NCBI RefSeq assembly: GCF_004342845.1
Contig: NZ_SLXB01000002.1
Coordinates: forward strand, 1-64,000
Reading direction: 5' to 3'
Length of the DNA stretch: 64,000 nucleotides
From: Prevotella heparinolytica
GTDB taxonomy: Bacteria; Bacteroidota; Bacteroidia; Bacteroidales; Bacteroidaceae
This document shows positions 16,601 through 26,937 of the stretch, piece after piece. The position numbers were made by a program, and so were the translations under genes. The notes under the pieces were generated by a model. It searched no databases and was not told the DNA's origin. It saw only the letters and a list, made by a program, of their open reading frames with translations. Numbering within the stretch: the first letter of the stretch is position 1; the number at the start of each line of letters is the position of its first letter.

Positions 16601-19472
16601 TTGAGTTGGCAAGTTGAATAGATTCAGCGTCTCGTATCTTCACCTCTCTCAATTCTCCGTCAATGTATTTATTGACCTTCTTTGTAATGTCCGGCGATGT
16701 GTTGTGCAAGGCATGTTTCATCAGGGCAATGCCGTCGAACGTTCGACTTTGGGTCTTTACCGCAAATTGATCCCATATCTTTACGTTTTTACTGTTTGTA
16801 GTAAGGGTATATTCGTCCCAGCTTGGGGCATAGTGTATCGAAACGTCCGTGTCGAACAGGTATGAAGCATATTTACTGTAAATTCCTGTCGGAATCCATC
16901 GTTCGCCGAAATTAAAATCCAGCTCATCGAAAAGAATTGGCCGGGGAATCGCTTCGTGTAAAGCCGAAAGAGACTCTTTGGCCGCTTTATGGTCAGCATG
17001 GCTCTCCAGAAAACGTTCCACCTGCTCGGCTTTGGAAATGACATTGCCACTGATGAACTTATCCTTGATTTCATAAGCCGCGATCATGGGATTGAAGTAA
17101 ACCGTGCCTTTTAGTTCATCTAATAGATCTTCGGATGTCCCTCCCGTGAGCTCCGCCATATATTCGAGGTTCACGGTTGCGTATTTGTTGAGAGAAGCAG
17201 TCAGGGCTTCTCTGGCATTACGGGCATGAGTTATCTCGTTCGGATTGAATGCGACGGGTTGCCGGAATATATCGGCTTTGACGGCTTTGCCATCGATGTA
17301 GCGTTCGAGTGAGAGGATTTCTGTTCCCCCCGCGTCCATCTTGATCAGGCTGAGATTTTTGGGGTCGTTGATGTTCCCGAAACGACGGATAAAATCGTCG
17401 TAAAGCCTGTTCAGCATCTCGCGGAGAGCGGGATTAGCCTCTAATCGCGTTGCTTCATTGCTATACAGGTGGTGATAAGTGTCCCGTATCTCAATATAAA
17501 GGGACACTTTCGCCTGCTGTGTAGCCGTAAGTTGAAGCGGATGGAACATCGGCTGAAATCCGTTCATGTCCCGCAAATAGCCGATACGGTTGTTTTCATC
17601 GGTTATCAGTGAGCCTTCACGATAATGGGCCGGCATCTCTTCGGTACGACTGTAAGGAGTAGGCTGCATTTGTTCTTCCTGTTCCTGCTCAGTTGTTTTC
17701 TGCAAACCGGGCAGTTGCTCTTCCTTGCGAGTATCGAATACAGGATTTGCACCGGAGTGCTTTTGTTTTAGTTGCTCCCGTTTTTGAGCGGCTTCGTAAG
17801 CCATCTCCTCTCTCCAGTCCATAAACGGGAGTTCGGGTTGCTCGGCTTTCGGTTTGATTGGTTTGTTTTTCTTTTTAGGTCTTTTGATTTGGCTGCGTTC
17901 CTCTTGCGAGAAACCGAAGAGGTCGTAGAGCGTAATGACCGGTGTTTGCGAAACAGAGCCGGCTTTCACCTCCGCAGTTGGCTCAATGCTTACTGAGAAT
18001 CCTTTGTCAAAAAGAGAGCGTTGATGTATTCCTCCAGAAGTCTGTTTCGACACACTTGTCGCGGCTTCTTTTGGGGTGTAGTCTTCAGGCAATGGCGGAC
18101 GTTGCGAAAAAAGTTTTCGATCCGATTCGTTTATAAATTCACTAAAAGACTCTATATCCTCTTGGGTGAGTTGATAACGTTCCCTCGAAGGTAAAATTTG
18201 CTGAGCAGTTGATACCTCGTTTTCATTCGATTGCTCTTCGGAAAGAACGTCTTGAAAACCTAACGAATTTTCTTCCCAATCCAATTGTGCGGCACTTTTT
18301 ATTTCTTCTTGATGAGTATAGATATGATAATGCCGCAAATCCAGATGCCGGGCAAAGTCTTCTTTCAGCATTTGCCCCAAATCCCGGGCAATACCGTCTA
18401 TCCCTCCTTCGTGCGTAAAGACAATGGCCGGTTTACCGTAAGGATCGGTATCTACTTTTGAATGGGTTTGCACCACCCGTGAAAAGTCGCGAAACAGATT
18501 GTTGATCGAAATACCGTTCGACAGCTTCCGGCTTTCGATAAAATCCTGTTCTCTTGGGCTTAGAGATGTATTTTCACTTTTTCGTTGCAGGATAATCAGG
18601 TCGCTCCCGACATCCGTCCCGGCATAGTCTGAAAAAAGATTGTTCGGCAAACGGACAGCCGAAACAAGGTTACAGGTGCTCATAAGGTACTCCCGTACCG
18701 GCTTGTTATGCTCCGCATTCAGAACGCCCTGACTGGTAATAAATGCAATAATTCCACCCTCCCTGACCGTTTGAACACTCTTGGTAAAGAAGTAGTTGTG
18801 AATAGCTTGTGTAGATTGTTTTACGGCAGGGTTCTTGTGATTGGAGAGTTGCGGGTCGAAGACAGCTACATCTCCGAAAGGAATATTGGAAGCGATGACG
18901 TCAAAATATCCGGAGTAACGGTTCTCGATTTTTTGATAGCCTTCTATTCTGATATACTCATCGGGATAGAGATGCGATAAGATTTTACCGGTCAGCAAAT
19001 CCTTTTCAAATGCCATATACCGGGATTCGAGAGTCTCTTCCTTAAAAGCCTCTATAAACGCTCCTGTCCCTGCACTCGGCTCCAAGAAACGCATCGGCTC
19101 AATCCCGCTTTCTTTCAATGTTTTTGCCAAGATGTCTACAACGGGCTTAGGCGTATAGAAGGCGGTGAGTACAGAGTTCTTTAACGAACCGATATATTGT
19201 TTATACGCTTCCGGTGTGGAGGAGTGTTCACGAAGTACCTGATGAAGTTCCGCGACTAAAGGGAAAAGTTCAGCCTCGGATTTAGACCAATGCCGGATGT
19301 CCTCAGGCTTATCAACAGGATTCAGGATGGCCTTGAGCCCTCCAAAGCCCGAATAGAGAGATAGCACGCTGCGCTCTTCGGGCGTAGCTTCCCCTCGTTC
19401 TTTGTCGAGCATCAACGCCAGCCGGATGGCGTCGATATTCTGTCGCAGATGAATACGCTTATTGTAGCCCAT
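13692..19472 (-). CDS. Giant N6-methylase / SNF2-type helicase protein
   Basis: 1926 residues. Near residue 130 is a methyltransferase SAM motif ([11 protein letters not shown]) and near 194 an NPPY-like NIPF, so the N-terminus resembles an N6-adenine methylase. Helicase motifs follow: Walker A in DHEVGGGKT (about 1037), DESH (about 1202) and [12 protein letters not shown] (about 1541). The C-terminus is coiled coil. Such proteins are typical of Bacteroides ICEs (a BmhA-like mobilisation helicase) and may modify and remodel the transferring DNA. It overlaps the upstream DUF1896 gene by 14 bp. Confidence 0.9.
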   Translation of the reverse strand: MGYNKRIHLRQNIDAIRLALMLDKERGEATPEERSVLSLYSGFGGLKAILNPVDKPEDIRHWSKSEAELFPLVAELHQVLREHSSTPEAYKQYIGSLKNSVLTAFYTPKPVVDILAKTLKESGIEPMRFLEPSAGTGAFIEAFKEETLESRYMAFEKDLLTGKILSHLYPDEYIRIEGYQKIENRYSGYFDVIASNIPFGDVAVFDPQLSNHKNPAVKQSTQAIHNYFFTKSVQTVREGGIIAFITSQGVLNAEHNKPVREYLMSTCNLVSAVRLPNNLFSDYAGTDVGSDLIILQRKSENTSLSPREQDFIESRKLSNGISINNLFRDFSRVVQTHSKVDTDPYGKPAIVFTHEGGIDGIARDLGQMLKEDFARHLDLRHYHIYTHQEEIKSAAQLDWEENSLGFQDVLSEEQSNENEVSTAQQILPSRERYQLTQEDIESFSEFINESDRKLFSQRPPLPEDYTPKEAATSVSKQTSGGIHQRSLFDKGFSVSIEPTAEVKAGSVSQTPVITLYDLFGFSQEERSQIKRPKKKNKPIKPKAEQPELPFMDWREEMAYEAAQKREQLKQKHSGANPVFDTRKEEQLPGLQKTTEQEQEEQMQPTPYSRTEEMPAHYREGSLITDENNRIGYLRDMNGFQPMFHPLQLTATQQAKVSLYIEIRDTYHHLYSNEATRLEANPALREMLNRLYDDFIRRFGNINDPKNLSLIKMDAGGTEILSLERYIDGKAVKADIFRQPVAFNPNEITHARNAREALTASLNKYATVNLEYMAELTGGTSEDLLDELKGTVYFNPMIAAYEIKDKFISGNVISKAEQVERFLESHADHKAAKESLSALHEAIPRPILFDELDFNFGERWIPTGIYSKYASYLFDTDVSIHYAPSWDEYTLTTNSKNVKIWDQFAVKTQSRTFDGIALMKHALHNTSPDITKKVNKYIDGELREVKIRDAESIQLANSRIDEIRNGFTDWLNEQSEEFKERLAEKYNRTFNCFVRPDYDGSHQSFPGLDLKGLGIPDLYKSQKDAVWMDILNGGGIIDHEVGGGKTLIMCVSSYEKKRLGLVNKPVIIALKANVHEIAQTYCTAYPNAKVLYPGKEDFTPAKRIKIFHEMKNNNWDAIILTHEQFGMIPQSPEIQRQILQAELDSVEENLELLRREGKEISRAMEKGLIKRQQNLEAKLERIAFQIENRKDDTVDFRLMGIDHLYVDESHRFKNLTFTTRHDRVAGLGNAEGSQRALNMLFALRTIQDRTGKDLGATFLSGTTISNSLTELYLLFKYLRPNELERQGITTFDAWAAIFAKKSIDYEFSVTNEIVQKERFRYFIKVPELAAFYAEITDYRSAEDIGIDRPAKNEILHHIPPTSDQQEFIGKLVEFAKTGNGKILGREPLSEKEEKAKMLIATDYARKMSLDMRMIDPESYGDHIDNKASHVAKMVSEYYKKFEAHKGTQFIFSDLGTYKPGEWNPCSEIKRKLMEDYGIPSHEIRFIQEAKTDKARKTMIREMNEGKIRVLFGSTEMLGTGVNAQKRCVAIHHLDAPWRPSDLEQRDGRGIRKGNEIAKQYAGNKVDVIIYAVEKSLDAYKFGLLHNKQLFIRQLKNNSLGSRTIDEGSMDEKNGMNFSEYVAILSGNTELLEKARLEKKIASLESEKQAFMRGKSSSRYKLEDALMNVEKNNRFISRISQDMEAFSARVQYQPDGVTRLNPVLLDGLQGSTPKEVGLKLNEIADNARTHGAHERIGTLYGFDLLVKSETTVKDGFDLIQNRFFIKGAGDILYNYNHGIIASDPKTASLNFLNALDSMPKLRDRYQAENEKLQKDIPVLKEVVEGSWRKEPELKALKEELVRLDREIQLSLKPIEEQEGEEVTADKAVSLKPLNQLQVKRETSIAPDVSLPSTLAGVKEIMGDKLVISSVGGSMPKVEKREVVKGVRL

Positions 19473-19905
19473 CGTCTAACAGCAATTGAATGATGCCGAC
19501 AAGCTCTGTATAGAGAATTGAGTACTCAGGGGTATCGGCGTAATGATCGTTCAGGTGGTATTTGGCAAATACTGCCTGACATTCGGGTAACAATACTCTC
19601 GCTTTCTCTTCCGCTTCACCGGGAGAAACTTCGTCGTAAAACTCATTCCAAAGGATTTCGACAAGCATATTGTATGGGGAGAAGTGCAGCCCTTTGAAAA
19701 GGATTTCGTTTGCTATTTCAGCAGCCTGAATGTGGTCTAAGCCCGCTTTTATGGCTTGGCTGTACGCTTCGGCGGCCATGTCTCCCCGTGCGGCAATGAA
19801 AGATAGGTCATTGGCCTTGTCGGGGTGGGCATCTCGCAAATAAGAAAGGAGGTTCAAACGGAAGTAAGACATTTCCGCCGGATCTAAATGGGGATTGTAT
19901 TTCAT
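19459..19905 (-). CDS. DUF1896 family protein
   Basis: 148 residues, almost all helical: [37 protein letters not shown], then [16 protein letters not shown]. This matches DUF1896, which regularly precedes the large helicase gene in Bacteroidales ICEs. Overlap with that gene suggests translational coupling and a joint role. A CCACTAAAAA motif lies 9 nt before the start codon. Confidence 0.85.
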   Translation of the reverse strand: MKYNPHLDPAEMSYFRLNLLSYLRDAHPDKANDLSFIAARGDMAAEAYSQAIKAGLDHIQAAEIANEILFKGLHFSPYNMLVEILWNEFYDEVSPGEAEEKARVLLPECQAVFAKYHLNDHYADTPEYSILYTELVGIIQLLLDDGLQ

Positions 19906-19914
19906 ACGGATGAT

Positions 19915-19924
19915 TTTTTAGTGG
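19915..19924 (-). promoter_or_regulatory. Leader motif CCACTAAAAA before the DUF1896 gene
   Basis: One of several copies in this element placed shortly before start codons; here 9 nt upstream of the ATG. An oppositely oriented copy is at 19981-19990. Confidence 0.45.
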
Positions 19925-19952
19925 TAAAATATTCAAATTGAAATAAGTAAAA

Positions 19953-19979
19953 GGCACCGGGGTATCCCTCCCCAGTGCC
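19953..19979 (-). terminator. Terminator after topoisomerase III
   Basis: GGCACCGGGG / CCCCAGTGCC, stem with one mismatch and a 7-nt loop. On the minus strand it is followed by TTTTACTT. Confidence 0.7.
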
Positions 19980-20069
19980 GCCACTAAAAAATTCAACAGT
20001 CCCCCGACTTAACAATCGCTCATTAAACCTATGGTGCGTATGAACTTCTTAGTGGCAAAGGTAGCGCTT

Positions 20070-22172
20070 TTATTTGCGTTTCCTGTTGAAACCTGTTTTT
20101 GGCGGAAATTCAAAAATGGTTTTATAGTCCGCGTCAACGGCTATTATCGCATCAAAAGGCTTATTCTCTTTGCTCTTAAACCCTTTGATAAGTGGGGTCT
20201 TCCCTTTGAGCAGCAACTCTTTCAGTTGTCCGTCGGTCAGGTCTTTGCCCGATTTGTTCCGGAATACGGTAAGCCCGCATGCTTCGTTATTGCATTTGGC
20301 CACTTTCGGGGACAAAACGACCCGGCCGTTTTTACACTTCGGACAGGGATATGCTTCCCGTGCATGGTCGCTTTCAATCCGGCTTTCCAACAGTTCGGAG
20401 GTGATTTGTGAGGCATATACCTCAATCCCTTTGTGAAATGTATCGGCATCCATTTCGCCTGCTGCTATTTTATTCAAGGCTCTTTCCCACTCTCCGGTCA
20501 TGCTGACGTCGGCAATCTTTTTATCCCGTATGGCAAGATAAACCGTTAATCCTTTGTTTGTCGGAACAAGGGACTTCTTTTCCCGGCGAATGTATTCGCG
20601 AGATAAGAGTGTTTCGATAATTCCCGCGCGGGTAGCAGGCGTTCCGATGCCCAACTCTTTGAGGGCTTCCCGTTCGGTTTCGTCCGTTAATTCTTTTCCG
20701 CAGGTCTCCATTGCCGAAAGAAGGCTGCTTTCCGTGTGTACAGGGCGAGGTCTGGTTTGCTTCTCCAAGAGTTCCCCGTCGTTCACAGGAAGTCTTTCAC
20801 CGAGAGATAAATTCGGAAGTGTTGAAACAGCGTCATCCTCTCTTTCTTCATCCTGTGCATTCAACACGCCTCGCCAACCGGGGCTAACAACGACACTCCC
20901 TTTTACCGAAAAAGGCACACCTGCAATTTCCAACGAAACGGTAGTAGTTTCTTGGGTACATTTCCCCGAAAAGGCTTCCAGCACACGGGCGACAATCATA
21001 TCGTATAACGTTTTTTGCTCGGAGGATAAATCTTGGGGCATATTCTCTGTAATAATCAGAGCGTGGTGATCGGTGACCTTCTTATCATTTACCGAACGTC
21101 TGTTGAGTTCCGTACCCGATGATAACGCTTGGGCATAACTTCCGAATGACGGATCAGCCGATAATTGAGCGATAAGGGCGGGTATATCCGCAAACACATC
21201 TTCGGAGATATACCGGCTCCCTGTTCTCGGATAGGAAATGAATTTGGCTTCGTAGAGTGATTGGGCGATTGACAGAGTTTTGTCGGCCGAGAAACCGTGC
21301 CGGCTGTTCGCTTTTTTTTGCAAGGTAGTCAGGTCGTAAAGCAATGGCGGTTCCTGACTTACTTGCTTCTTTTCAACGTGGGATACGCTGACATATTCTG
21401 CGGAGCGGATACGCGCTAAGATTTTGTCGGCGTCTTGCCGGGTGTCGTACCAGTCGGTAGAGATTGCCGGGAACGATATCGATTCTTTTGCCGTGTGGAG
21501 TCTTATCTGAAAATAGGTTTGTGGTTTGAACTCCTTGTTTTCGAGGTAGCGGCTGCATATCATCGCCAAGGTCGGCGTTTGCACCCGTCCCAATGACCAG
21601 ACGCCGCTTCCGGCACTAATGGAAAGGGCTTGCGAAGCATTGATGCCGACAAGCCAGTCGGCTTGGCTGCGTGCTTTGGCGGAGAGATACAGGTTATCGT
21701 ACTGGGTTCCCGGACGCAGGTTGTTCAATCCGTTTCGGATTGCCTGATCCGTAAGGCTGCTTATCCAAAGGCGATCAAAAGGTTTATCGCCGTTAAGATA
21801 CGCGTACAGGTATCTAAAGATCAATTCACCTTCCCGGCCGGCATCGGTCGCTACCACGATACGTTCGCACTTGTCGAACAGTTCTCCGATGATTTTAAGT
21901 TGTTTCAATACGCCCGGATCGGGCTTGTACTCCTTGCCCTCTTTGATTTGGCGGGGGATCAACTTAAATGTGGCCGGAAGTATCGGCAGCTTCTCTGCCT
22001 GAAACCCCGTGATACCGTAGTCGGCAGGCATGGCCAACCCGACAAGATGTCCGAAAGCCCATGTAACGGCATAGCCGCCACCCTCCAGATAACCCTCTTT
22101 GCGGTTATCTGCACCGACGATAGCCGCTATATCGCGGGCTACGCTCGGTTTTTCTGCTATAATCAATTTCAT
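20070..22172 (-). CDS. topB: DNA topoisomerase III (Exc-like)
   Basis: 700 residues, type IA topoisomerase. The N-terminal TOPRIM begins MKLIIAEKPSVARDIAAIVG, with the acidic DAGREGE motif. The catalytic Tyr is in FISYPRTGSRYIS near residue 314. The C-terminus has a zinc-finger-like segment (CPKCKNGRV, CNNEACG) near residues 609-640. In CTnDOT the homologous protein is Exc, required for or assisting excision and able to relax DNA. It follows the DUF3945 gene and has a CCACTAAAAA motif 15 nt before its start. Confidence 0.93.
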   Translation of the reverse strand: MKLIIAEKPSVARDIAAIVGADNRKEGYLEGGGYAVTWAFGHLVGLAMPADYGITGFQAEKLPILPATFKLIPRQIKEGKEYKPDPGVLKQLKIIGELFDKCERIVVATDAGREGELIFRYLYAYLNGDKPFDRLWISSLTDQAIRNGLNNLRPGTQYDNLYLSAKARSQADWLVGINASQALSISAGSGVWSLGRVQTPTLAMICSRYLENKEFKPQTYFQIRLHTAKESISFPAISTDWYDTRQDADKILARIRSAEYVSVSHVEKKQVSQEPPLLYDLTTLQKKANSRHGFSADKTLSIAQSLYEAKFISYPRTGSRYISEDVFADIPALIAQLSADPSFGSYAQALSSGTELNRRSVNDKKVTDHHALIITENMPQDLSSEQKTLYDMIVARVLEAFSGKCTQETTTVSLEIAGVPFSVKGSVVVSPGWRGVLNAQDEEREDDAVSTLPNLSLGERLPVNDGELLEKQTRPRPVHTESSLLSAMETCGKELTDETEREALKELGIGTPATRAGIIETLLSREYIRREKKSLVPTNKGLTVYLAIRDKKIADVSMTGEWERALNKIAAGEMDADTFHKGIEVYASQITSELLESRIESDHAREAYPCPKCKNGRVVLSPKVAKCNNEACGLTVFRNKSGKDLTDGQLKELLLKGKTPLIKGFKSKENKPFDAIIAVDADYKTIFEFPPKTGFNRKRK

Positions 22173-22187
22173 ACTACTGTTGGAGCT

Positions 22188-22197
22188 TTTTTAGTGG
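22188..22197 (-). promoter_or_regulatory. Leader motif CCACTAAAAA before topB
   Basis: Minus-strand copy 15 nt upstream of the ATG at 22172. Confidence 0.45.
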
Positions 22198-22202
22198 TTG
22201 AA

Positions 22203-23735
22203 TTAAATTCTTTGTCCGGAGGATTTTCTCACAGGCTTTTTCAAGCCTTGTTGCTGTTTCTGACGGGTATCTTGCGCTTCCGTTGGCCGTTGTTGACCTT
22301 GCTTCAGAGGTTCTTTGGCATATTTCGTCGCTTCGTTGGTTTTTCCGTGACTATTGACGGCAACCTGCGTTTTGCTTTCTTCGGCAGGCTTCACGTGGGC
22401 ACTTTGTTTTCTCGCCCTGTCGGGATCCCATTTGAAGAAATCGAGTTTCCCTTTCTCATGATTAACTTTTACATAGGCATTAAAAGGTTCACCTTTCCCG
22501 TCTTTAACCATACCTTGCACATAGGTTGTCTTCCCTTCCCGGAGCGCATTTTGTTGCTTTTCGTTCAAATTGACTCCTAAAAGGTTTTGGGGAATGCGGA
22601 CTTTGGTGGGTTCCACGGGTGATAGACGTTTTTCCTTGTTGCTTTGTTGATACCTGTTCCGGTTCAACCCGTCGTAAGTAAAATCATACCCGCCTTTGGC
22701 CGCGTTGAATTGTACATAAGCATCGAATTTCTTGGGATGATCCGTTCCGATCGTATTTCTGGACGTCATTCCTTCAACCAGCACTTTTTTACCTTCTTTG
22801 AGTGCCTGTTGCTGTTCGGGAGTGAGTTCAGTGCCTTTCAGGTTTTGGGAAACAGTTAGTCTGTCTGCCGGAACAGCTTCCAGACGGTTCGTCAGTTTAT
22901 CGATGGATATCAATGAAGGAACTTTTTCGCCGGGGATGTTCGGCTCTAATTCTACCACTCTACCGCCATTGCCTGTTGCCAACAGGTTTTCTTTGACGTC
23001 ATCCGGAATGATAATGCCTTGAAACGGTTTGTCCAAATCGACTTGGTGCTGGTAAGGATGTGGCACGAATTTCAGGCTTCCGTCCGGCTGCTCTTCCAAC
23101 GACAAACGGGCTTTCATCGGACACTCAACGCCGTCGATATTCGGAGTAATATCCAGCAAATGAGGGGATTTATATCCGTGACTCATCGCATTGAGTTCGT
23201 CTTTAATGGCTTCCGGCTTGATGCCGTATTTTTGGTATTCGCTTTCAGGAATACGATTGGTGTCGAATTGCCGGAAATCGGTTTTCGGTTCGTCTGTTTT
23301 GGGTGCGTGAGGTTTCATTTCTTCTGTTTGAGGGTTAATAATTTCGTTTTGCTTGGGTACTGATTGAGACTCTCCCTTTGTTTGATTCAGGAAGTTCTTC
23401 GGATTGATGCGGAATTTCTCCAATTCCTTTTCGGTTAGCGTCAGTACCTTGTCCAACATCTCGACCGTAACGGCATAAAAACCGATATGCGACGGATTTT
23501 TGAACTGGTTGAAGAAGTTTCTGAAAAAGTTCTCAATCGGATCGGCGTGCCGGTCAATGATGAGAAAGTCATTGGGCTTTGCCTTCAGGGGGTCAATGGC
23601 ATCGATTTTTCCTTTTTTGTCGATACCCTTTACTACTTGGAGTTTGTTGCCTTCTCCCTCTTCTCGCATCAGGAGAACACGGTCTTTCGGATTTAATTTT
23701 TCGTCCATAATTATACTGTTTTTGTTACGCATCAC
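22203..23735 (-). CDS. DUF4099/DUF3945 ICE protein
   Basis: Up to 510 residues. The internal ATG at 23708 (MDEKLNPKDRVLLMR) is an equally good start and would give 501. The N-terminal third is a DUF4099-like region. The C-terminal half has two DUF3945 repeats, each with a LxGxxLxxxQQxALxEGK motif followed by F(N/D)AYV. It is hydrophilic and probably cytoplasmic. These proteins are constant members of Bacteroidales ICEs next to topoisomerase III. Role unknown; binding to the relaxosome or to nucleic acid is only a guess. Confidence 0.8.
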   Translation of the reverse strand: MMRNKNSIIMDEKLNPKDRVLLMREEGEGNKLQVVKGIDKKGKIDAIDPLKAKPNDFLIIDRHADPIENFFRNFFNQFKNPSHIGFYAVTVEMLDKVLTLTEKELEKFRINPKNFLNQTKGESQSVPKQNEIINPQTEEMKPHAPKTDEPKTDFRQFDTNRIPESEYQKYGIKPEAIKDELNAMSHGYKSPHLLDITPNIDGVECPMKARLSLEEQPDGSLKFVPHPYQHQVDLDKPFQGIIIPDDVKENLLATGNGGRVVELEPNIPGEKVPSLISIDKLTNRLEAVPADRLTVSQNLKGTELTPEQQQALKEGKKVLVEGMTSRNTIGTDHPKKFDAYVQFNAAKGGYDFTYDGLNRNRYQQSNKEKRLSPVEPTKVRIPQNLLGVNLNEKQQNALREGKTTYVQGMVKDGKGEPFNAYVKVNHEKGKLDFFKWDPDRARKQSAHVKPAEESKTQVAVNSHGKTNEATKYAKEPLKQGQQRPTEAQDTRQKQQQGLKKPVRKSSGQRI

Positions 23736-23909
23736 TATTAATGCGTAACGAAAGTAGTCGGTAACAGAACGATTCTAAGCTGTTTGAAAGGCTCTGGAAG
23801 AGTGTGGCGTCAGGATGGCGGTGTGTGGCGTTGAGGGGGACTTAGCAGGACTTTGGTAAAGATGTTTTCATTAGTAATAAGGATACTGGTAATTAAGAGG
23901 AGACTTGTC

Positions 23910-23948
23910 TTGCCTAAATCAAATATTATCAATACCTTTGCAAGGTAT
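23910..23948 (+). promoter_or_regulatory. Promoter and palindromic operator of the XRE-methyltransferase operon
   Basis: TTG at 23910-23912, a 20-bp spacer and TACCTTTG at 23933-23940. The palindrome ATACCTT-TGC-AAGGTAT (23932-23948) covers the -7 box. This fits self-repression by the XRE protein, as with restriction-modification control proteins. Confidence 0.65.
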
Positions 23949-23964
23949 ATCAATAATTTGACAA

Positions 23965-24165
23965 ATGAAACAGTTGAACAGGCTAAAAGTCGTTCTTGTA
24001 GAACAGAATAGAACCGGTAAATGGTTGGCAGAAGAGTTAGGTAGAAATGAAGCAACGGTTTCACGTTGGTGTACTAACGAATACCAGCCATCATTGGAAA
24101 CACTTGCTGAAATAGCCGAACGACTGAATGTAGATATAAAAGATTTACTTGTTTCAACAAAATAA
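23965..24165 (+). CDS. XRE-type HTH regulator (control-protein-like)
   Basis: 66 residues, a single Cro/C1-type HTH: NRTGKWLAEELGRNEATVSRWCTNEYQPSLETLAEIAERLNVDIKDLL. Size and place (5 bp before the methyltransferase) are those of C proteins that time expression of restriction-modification genes. The palindrome over its promoter supports this. The DNA here is much more AT-rich than the ICE core. Confidence 0.85.
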   Translation: MKQLNRLKVVLVEQNRTGKWLAEELGRNEATVSRWCTNEYQPSLETLAEIAERLNVDIKDLLVSTK

Positions 24166-24170
24166 CACAA

Positions 24171-25247
24171 ATGAATATACCTATTTTATCATATTTCTCA
24201 GGAGGTGGATTTTTAGATCTTGGATTTGAACAGGAAGGGTTTGAGATTATTTGGTCGAATGAAATCTCAGTTGAAATTTCAAAAATATATAATTCAGGAA
24301 TGAGCTCTACATTAGAGAAAGAAATGAATATTAGCTCTAATGAATCTATCGAAGATATTAATATTTCATCTTTGAAAAAAAAGATTGTAAAAAAGATTGA
24401 TACCCCAATATGGGGAATTATTGGAGGGCCTCCTTGTCCAGATTTTTCTATTGGAGGGAAAAATAAAGGAAAAAATGGAGAAAGAGGTAAATTGTCAAAA
24501 ACTTATGTAGATCATATTTGTACACTTAAACCTTCTTTCTTTATATTTGAGAATGTAAAAGGATTGATTAAAACAAAAAAGCATCAAGAGTTTTTCATAG
24601 AATTAATCCAACAATTACAAGAAAATGGTTATGCGGTAGATAGCAAATTGCTTAATGCCTTGGATTTTGGCATCCCACAAGACAGAGAACGAATTATCCT
24701 ACTTGGAATTAGAAAAGGTTTATTCCGGAAAATTTTTCGGAAAAATTATTCAAGCCAAAGTGATTGGTTTCCATGGCCTACTGAAAAATACCCTAAAGCA
24801 AAAAATGCTTTTGAGTGGGATAAAATTGATGACTTTGAGGCATTAAAAAAAATACCCGATGAATTAAAAGTTGGAAGTTACATCATAAATCAGGAAGAAT
24901 TGGGTAAATTGCCAAATTCTGATGAATACTTCAAGCCAAAATCGTCAAAATTTAACGAAATAGAAGAGGGAGATACTTCTAGAAAAAGTTTCAAAAAATT
25001 GCATAGAAATAAATTCAGTCCAACAGCAGCATATGGCAATAACGAGGTACATTTGCATCCGGAACAAAAAAGAAGGCTATCCGTCAGAGAGGCCTTAAGA
25101 ATACAAACAGTTCCTGACTCATATGTGATTTCAGGAGATATTTCATTATCAACTAAATTTAAAGTGATAGGCAATGGGGTCCCTGTAAAGTTAAGCAACG
25201 AGATTGCCAAATCGATGAAAAAACTTCTAGATAGAATAATCGAGTAA
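24171..25247 (+). CDS. DNA (cytosine-5-)-methyltransferase
   Basis: 358 residues. Motifs of 5-methylcytosine methyltransferases are all visible: I (SYFSGGGFLDLGF), IV with the catalytic Cys (GGPPCPDFS), VI (FENV), VIII (QDRERI) and X (GNGVPVKLSNEIA). The target-recognition region lies about residues 190-300; its specificity cannot be read. It presumably protects the host from a cognate activity or acts as an orphan methylase. The convergent vsr gene repairs T:G mismatches arising from deaminated 5-methylcytosine. Confidence 0.95.
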   Translation: MNIPILSYFSGGGFLDLGFEQEGFEIIWSNEISVEISKIYNSGMSSTLEKEMNISSNESIEDINISSLKKKIVKKIDTPIWGIIGGPPCPDFSIGGKNKGKNGERGKLSKTYVDHICTLKPSFFIFENVKGLIKTKKHQEFFIELIQQLQENGYAVDSKLLNALDFGIPQDRERIILLGIRKGLFRKIFRKNYSSQSDWFPWPTEKYPKAKNAFEWDKIDDFEALKKIPDELKVGSYIINQEELGKLPNSDEYFKPKSSKFNEIEEGDTSRKSFKKLHRNKFSPTAAYGNNEVHLHPEQKRRLSVREALRIQTVPDSYVISGDISLSTKFKVIGNGVPVKLSNEIAKSMKKLLDRIIE

Positions 25248-25257
25248 TTTATTGTAT

Positions 25258-25857
25258 ATGGATTTTTCAGTAGAATCTATAAGGAAAGATGTGGGAACAC
25301 TTTCAGAGAAAGAGTTTCTCATTAAATACTTGCTACGGTCAGATAATTGGTATTTTAGCGAATATCAACATAAATCTGAGGCCGATTCTATAGCCCAAAT
25401 GGATGCACTCAAAGAGATAATTAATAAAAATATAGGAGTGGCATTTCATAATGTTTTAATGGTTGGGAGTGGGAAAATTGGATGCAGTTTATCTCCAAGT
25501 AAAGACTTTAAAAAATTTGATGAAGGGGATGAAGATTCTGACATTGACATTGCAATCATTTCATCTAAACTATTTGACCATTTATGGAATAAAATAAGGG
25601 CGGAATACAGCATTAAATACTTATGTCATTATAACCAAATAACGTCGTCTATTTTTAGAGGGTTTATAAACGAACACAATTTCAAAAACATAGATGAAAT
25701 TCGTCCGGATTGGAACAATCAGATTGACGAAGTAAACAAATCCTTACAAAAACATTTATCTATCTACCATTCTATTAATTATAGAATTTATAGAAGCTGG
25801 GAAGATTTAGAGGCATACCATATTTTAGGAATTAGAAAATTAAAAGAAAAAATTTAA
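25258..25857 (+). CDS. Nucleotidyltransferase-fold protein
   Basis: 199 residues from the ATG at 25258; an earlier TTG at 25252 is less likely. The core MVGSGKIGCSLSPS...DEGDEDSDIDIAIIS carries the GS and DxD features of the Pol-beta-like nucleotidyltransferase fold, so it may be active. The C-terminal part is helical and aromatic. It sits between the methyltransferase (10 bp) and the DUF262 gene (11 bp). I cannot name a subfamily; nucleotide transfer to a protein, or second-messenger synthesis, are possible. It is AT-rich like its neighbours. Confidence 0.7.
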   Translation: MDFSVESIRKDVGTLSEKEFLIKYLLRSDNWYFSEYQHKSEADSIAQMDALKEIINKNIGVAFHNVLMVGSGKIGCSLSPSKDFKKFDEGDEDSDIDIAIISSKLFDHLWNKIRAEYSIKYLCHYNQITSSIFRGFINEHNFKNIDEIRPDWNNQIDEVNKSLQKHLSIYHSINYRIYRSWEDLEAYHILGIRKLKEKI

Positions 25858-25868
25858 ATATAACACTT

Positions 25869-26936
25869 ATGGGATTGACATATAATAGACATGAACTGAA
25901 AGTAGAACATATTTTTCGTGACTTTAAGGACAGTTCTTTGATTGTTGATACAAGTTATCAAAGAAGAAGTGTTTGGCTCGAAAGAGATAAAATAAGATTA
26001 ATAGAAACCATATTAATGGGATTGATAATTCCAGAAGTTTACTTCTGGGATGCAGAGACCGACCCTGATACCGGAAAAACCATAACCCACATTGTAGATG
26101 GGCAGCAAAGAATAAATGCAATTGTCCAGTTCATAGGTAATGAATTCCGGTTATCAAAAGAGCATTTGACAAGTGAAGATATTAAAGAAAAATATGGAGA
26201 TAAACGCTTTGAGAATTTATCTAATGATGATAAGGTAATCATATGGTCTTTTAACTTGTCTATTGTATCAATAAAGAACAAAGAGCGAGATGAAATAAGG
26301 AATATTTTTTATCGCCTTAACTTGACAAATTACTCCTTAAATGACCAAGAAAAAAGGCATAGTAATACTTGGGGACTCTTTGCTGATTTAACACAAGAAA
26401 TTGTCGAATTGCCATTTTGGATTGACTATAAACTATTTAACTATGGAGATATCAAGAGAATGAAAAATGACGAATTTTGTTCATCTCTTATTTTATTGGC
26501 GAGAAAGGGTATAATAAATCAAACTAATCAAAGTCCTCTGAATGAAGCATATACAGACTATGCATCCAACTATCCTGAATATGAGGAAGATAAAAACAGA
26601 ATATTAGAATGGATTGAAAAATTCAAACAATTCTATTCGCAAGAAAATTATTCATTTATGAGGAAACGAACACAACTGTACACCGTGTTTTCTTTAATGG
26701 ATTATTTAACCCAAGAGAAGATAAATATTAACACCACAATGATAGAACGATTTAGTGAATTTATCAAAAAATATAATGAATTCGAGAATTCATCTGATAC
26801 AGAAGTGGAAACTACCCCTGATAACGAAGCGATAAAAAAATACAAATTAGCGTCTTCGGAAGGAGTAAATAAGATTAAAAACAGAAAGTTGCGATTTGAA
26901 ATATTAAAAAACTATATATTAAATATCTCCGAGTAA
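25869..26936 (+). CDS. DUF262 protein (ParB/GmrS-like NTPase fold)
   Basis: 355 residues. The N-terminal DUF262 domain shows YQRRSVWLERDKIRLIETIL and the hallmark DGQQRINAIVQF near residues 80-90. DUF262 is the nucleotide-binding module of GmrSD-type restriction enzymes and BrxU, where an HNH (DUF1524) domain usually follows; none is visible in this shorter protein. The C-terminal part is helical. Its stop is 1 bp from the stop of the convergent vsr gene. Confidence 0.85.
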   Translation: MGLTYNRHELKVEHIFRDFKDSSLIVDTSYQRRSVWLERDKIRLIETILMGLIIPEVYFWDAETDPDTGKTITHIVDGQQRINAIVQFIGNEFRLSKEHLTSEDIKEKYGDKRFENLSNDDKVIIWSFNLSIVSIKNKERDEIRNIFYRLNLTNYSLNDQEKRHSNTWGLFADLTQEIVELPFWIDYKLFNYGDIKRMKNDEFCSSLILLARKGIINQTNQSPLNEAYTDYASNYPEYEEDKNRILEWIEKFKQFYSQENYSFMRKRTQLYTVFSLMDYLTQEKININTTMIERFSEFIKKYNEFENSSDTEVETTPDNEAIKKYKLASSEGVNKIKNRKLRFEILKNYILNISE

Positions 26937-26937
26937 A

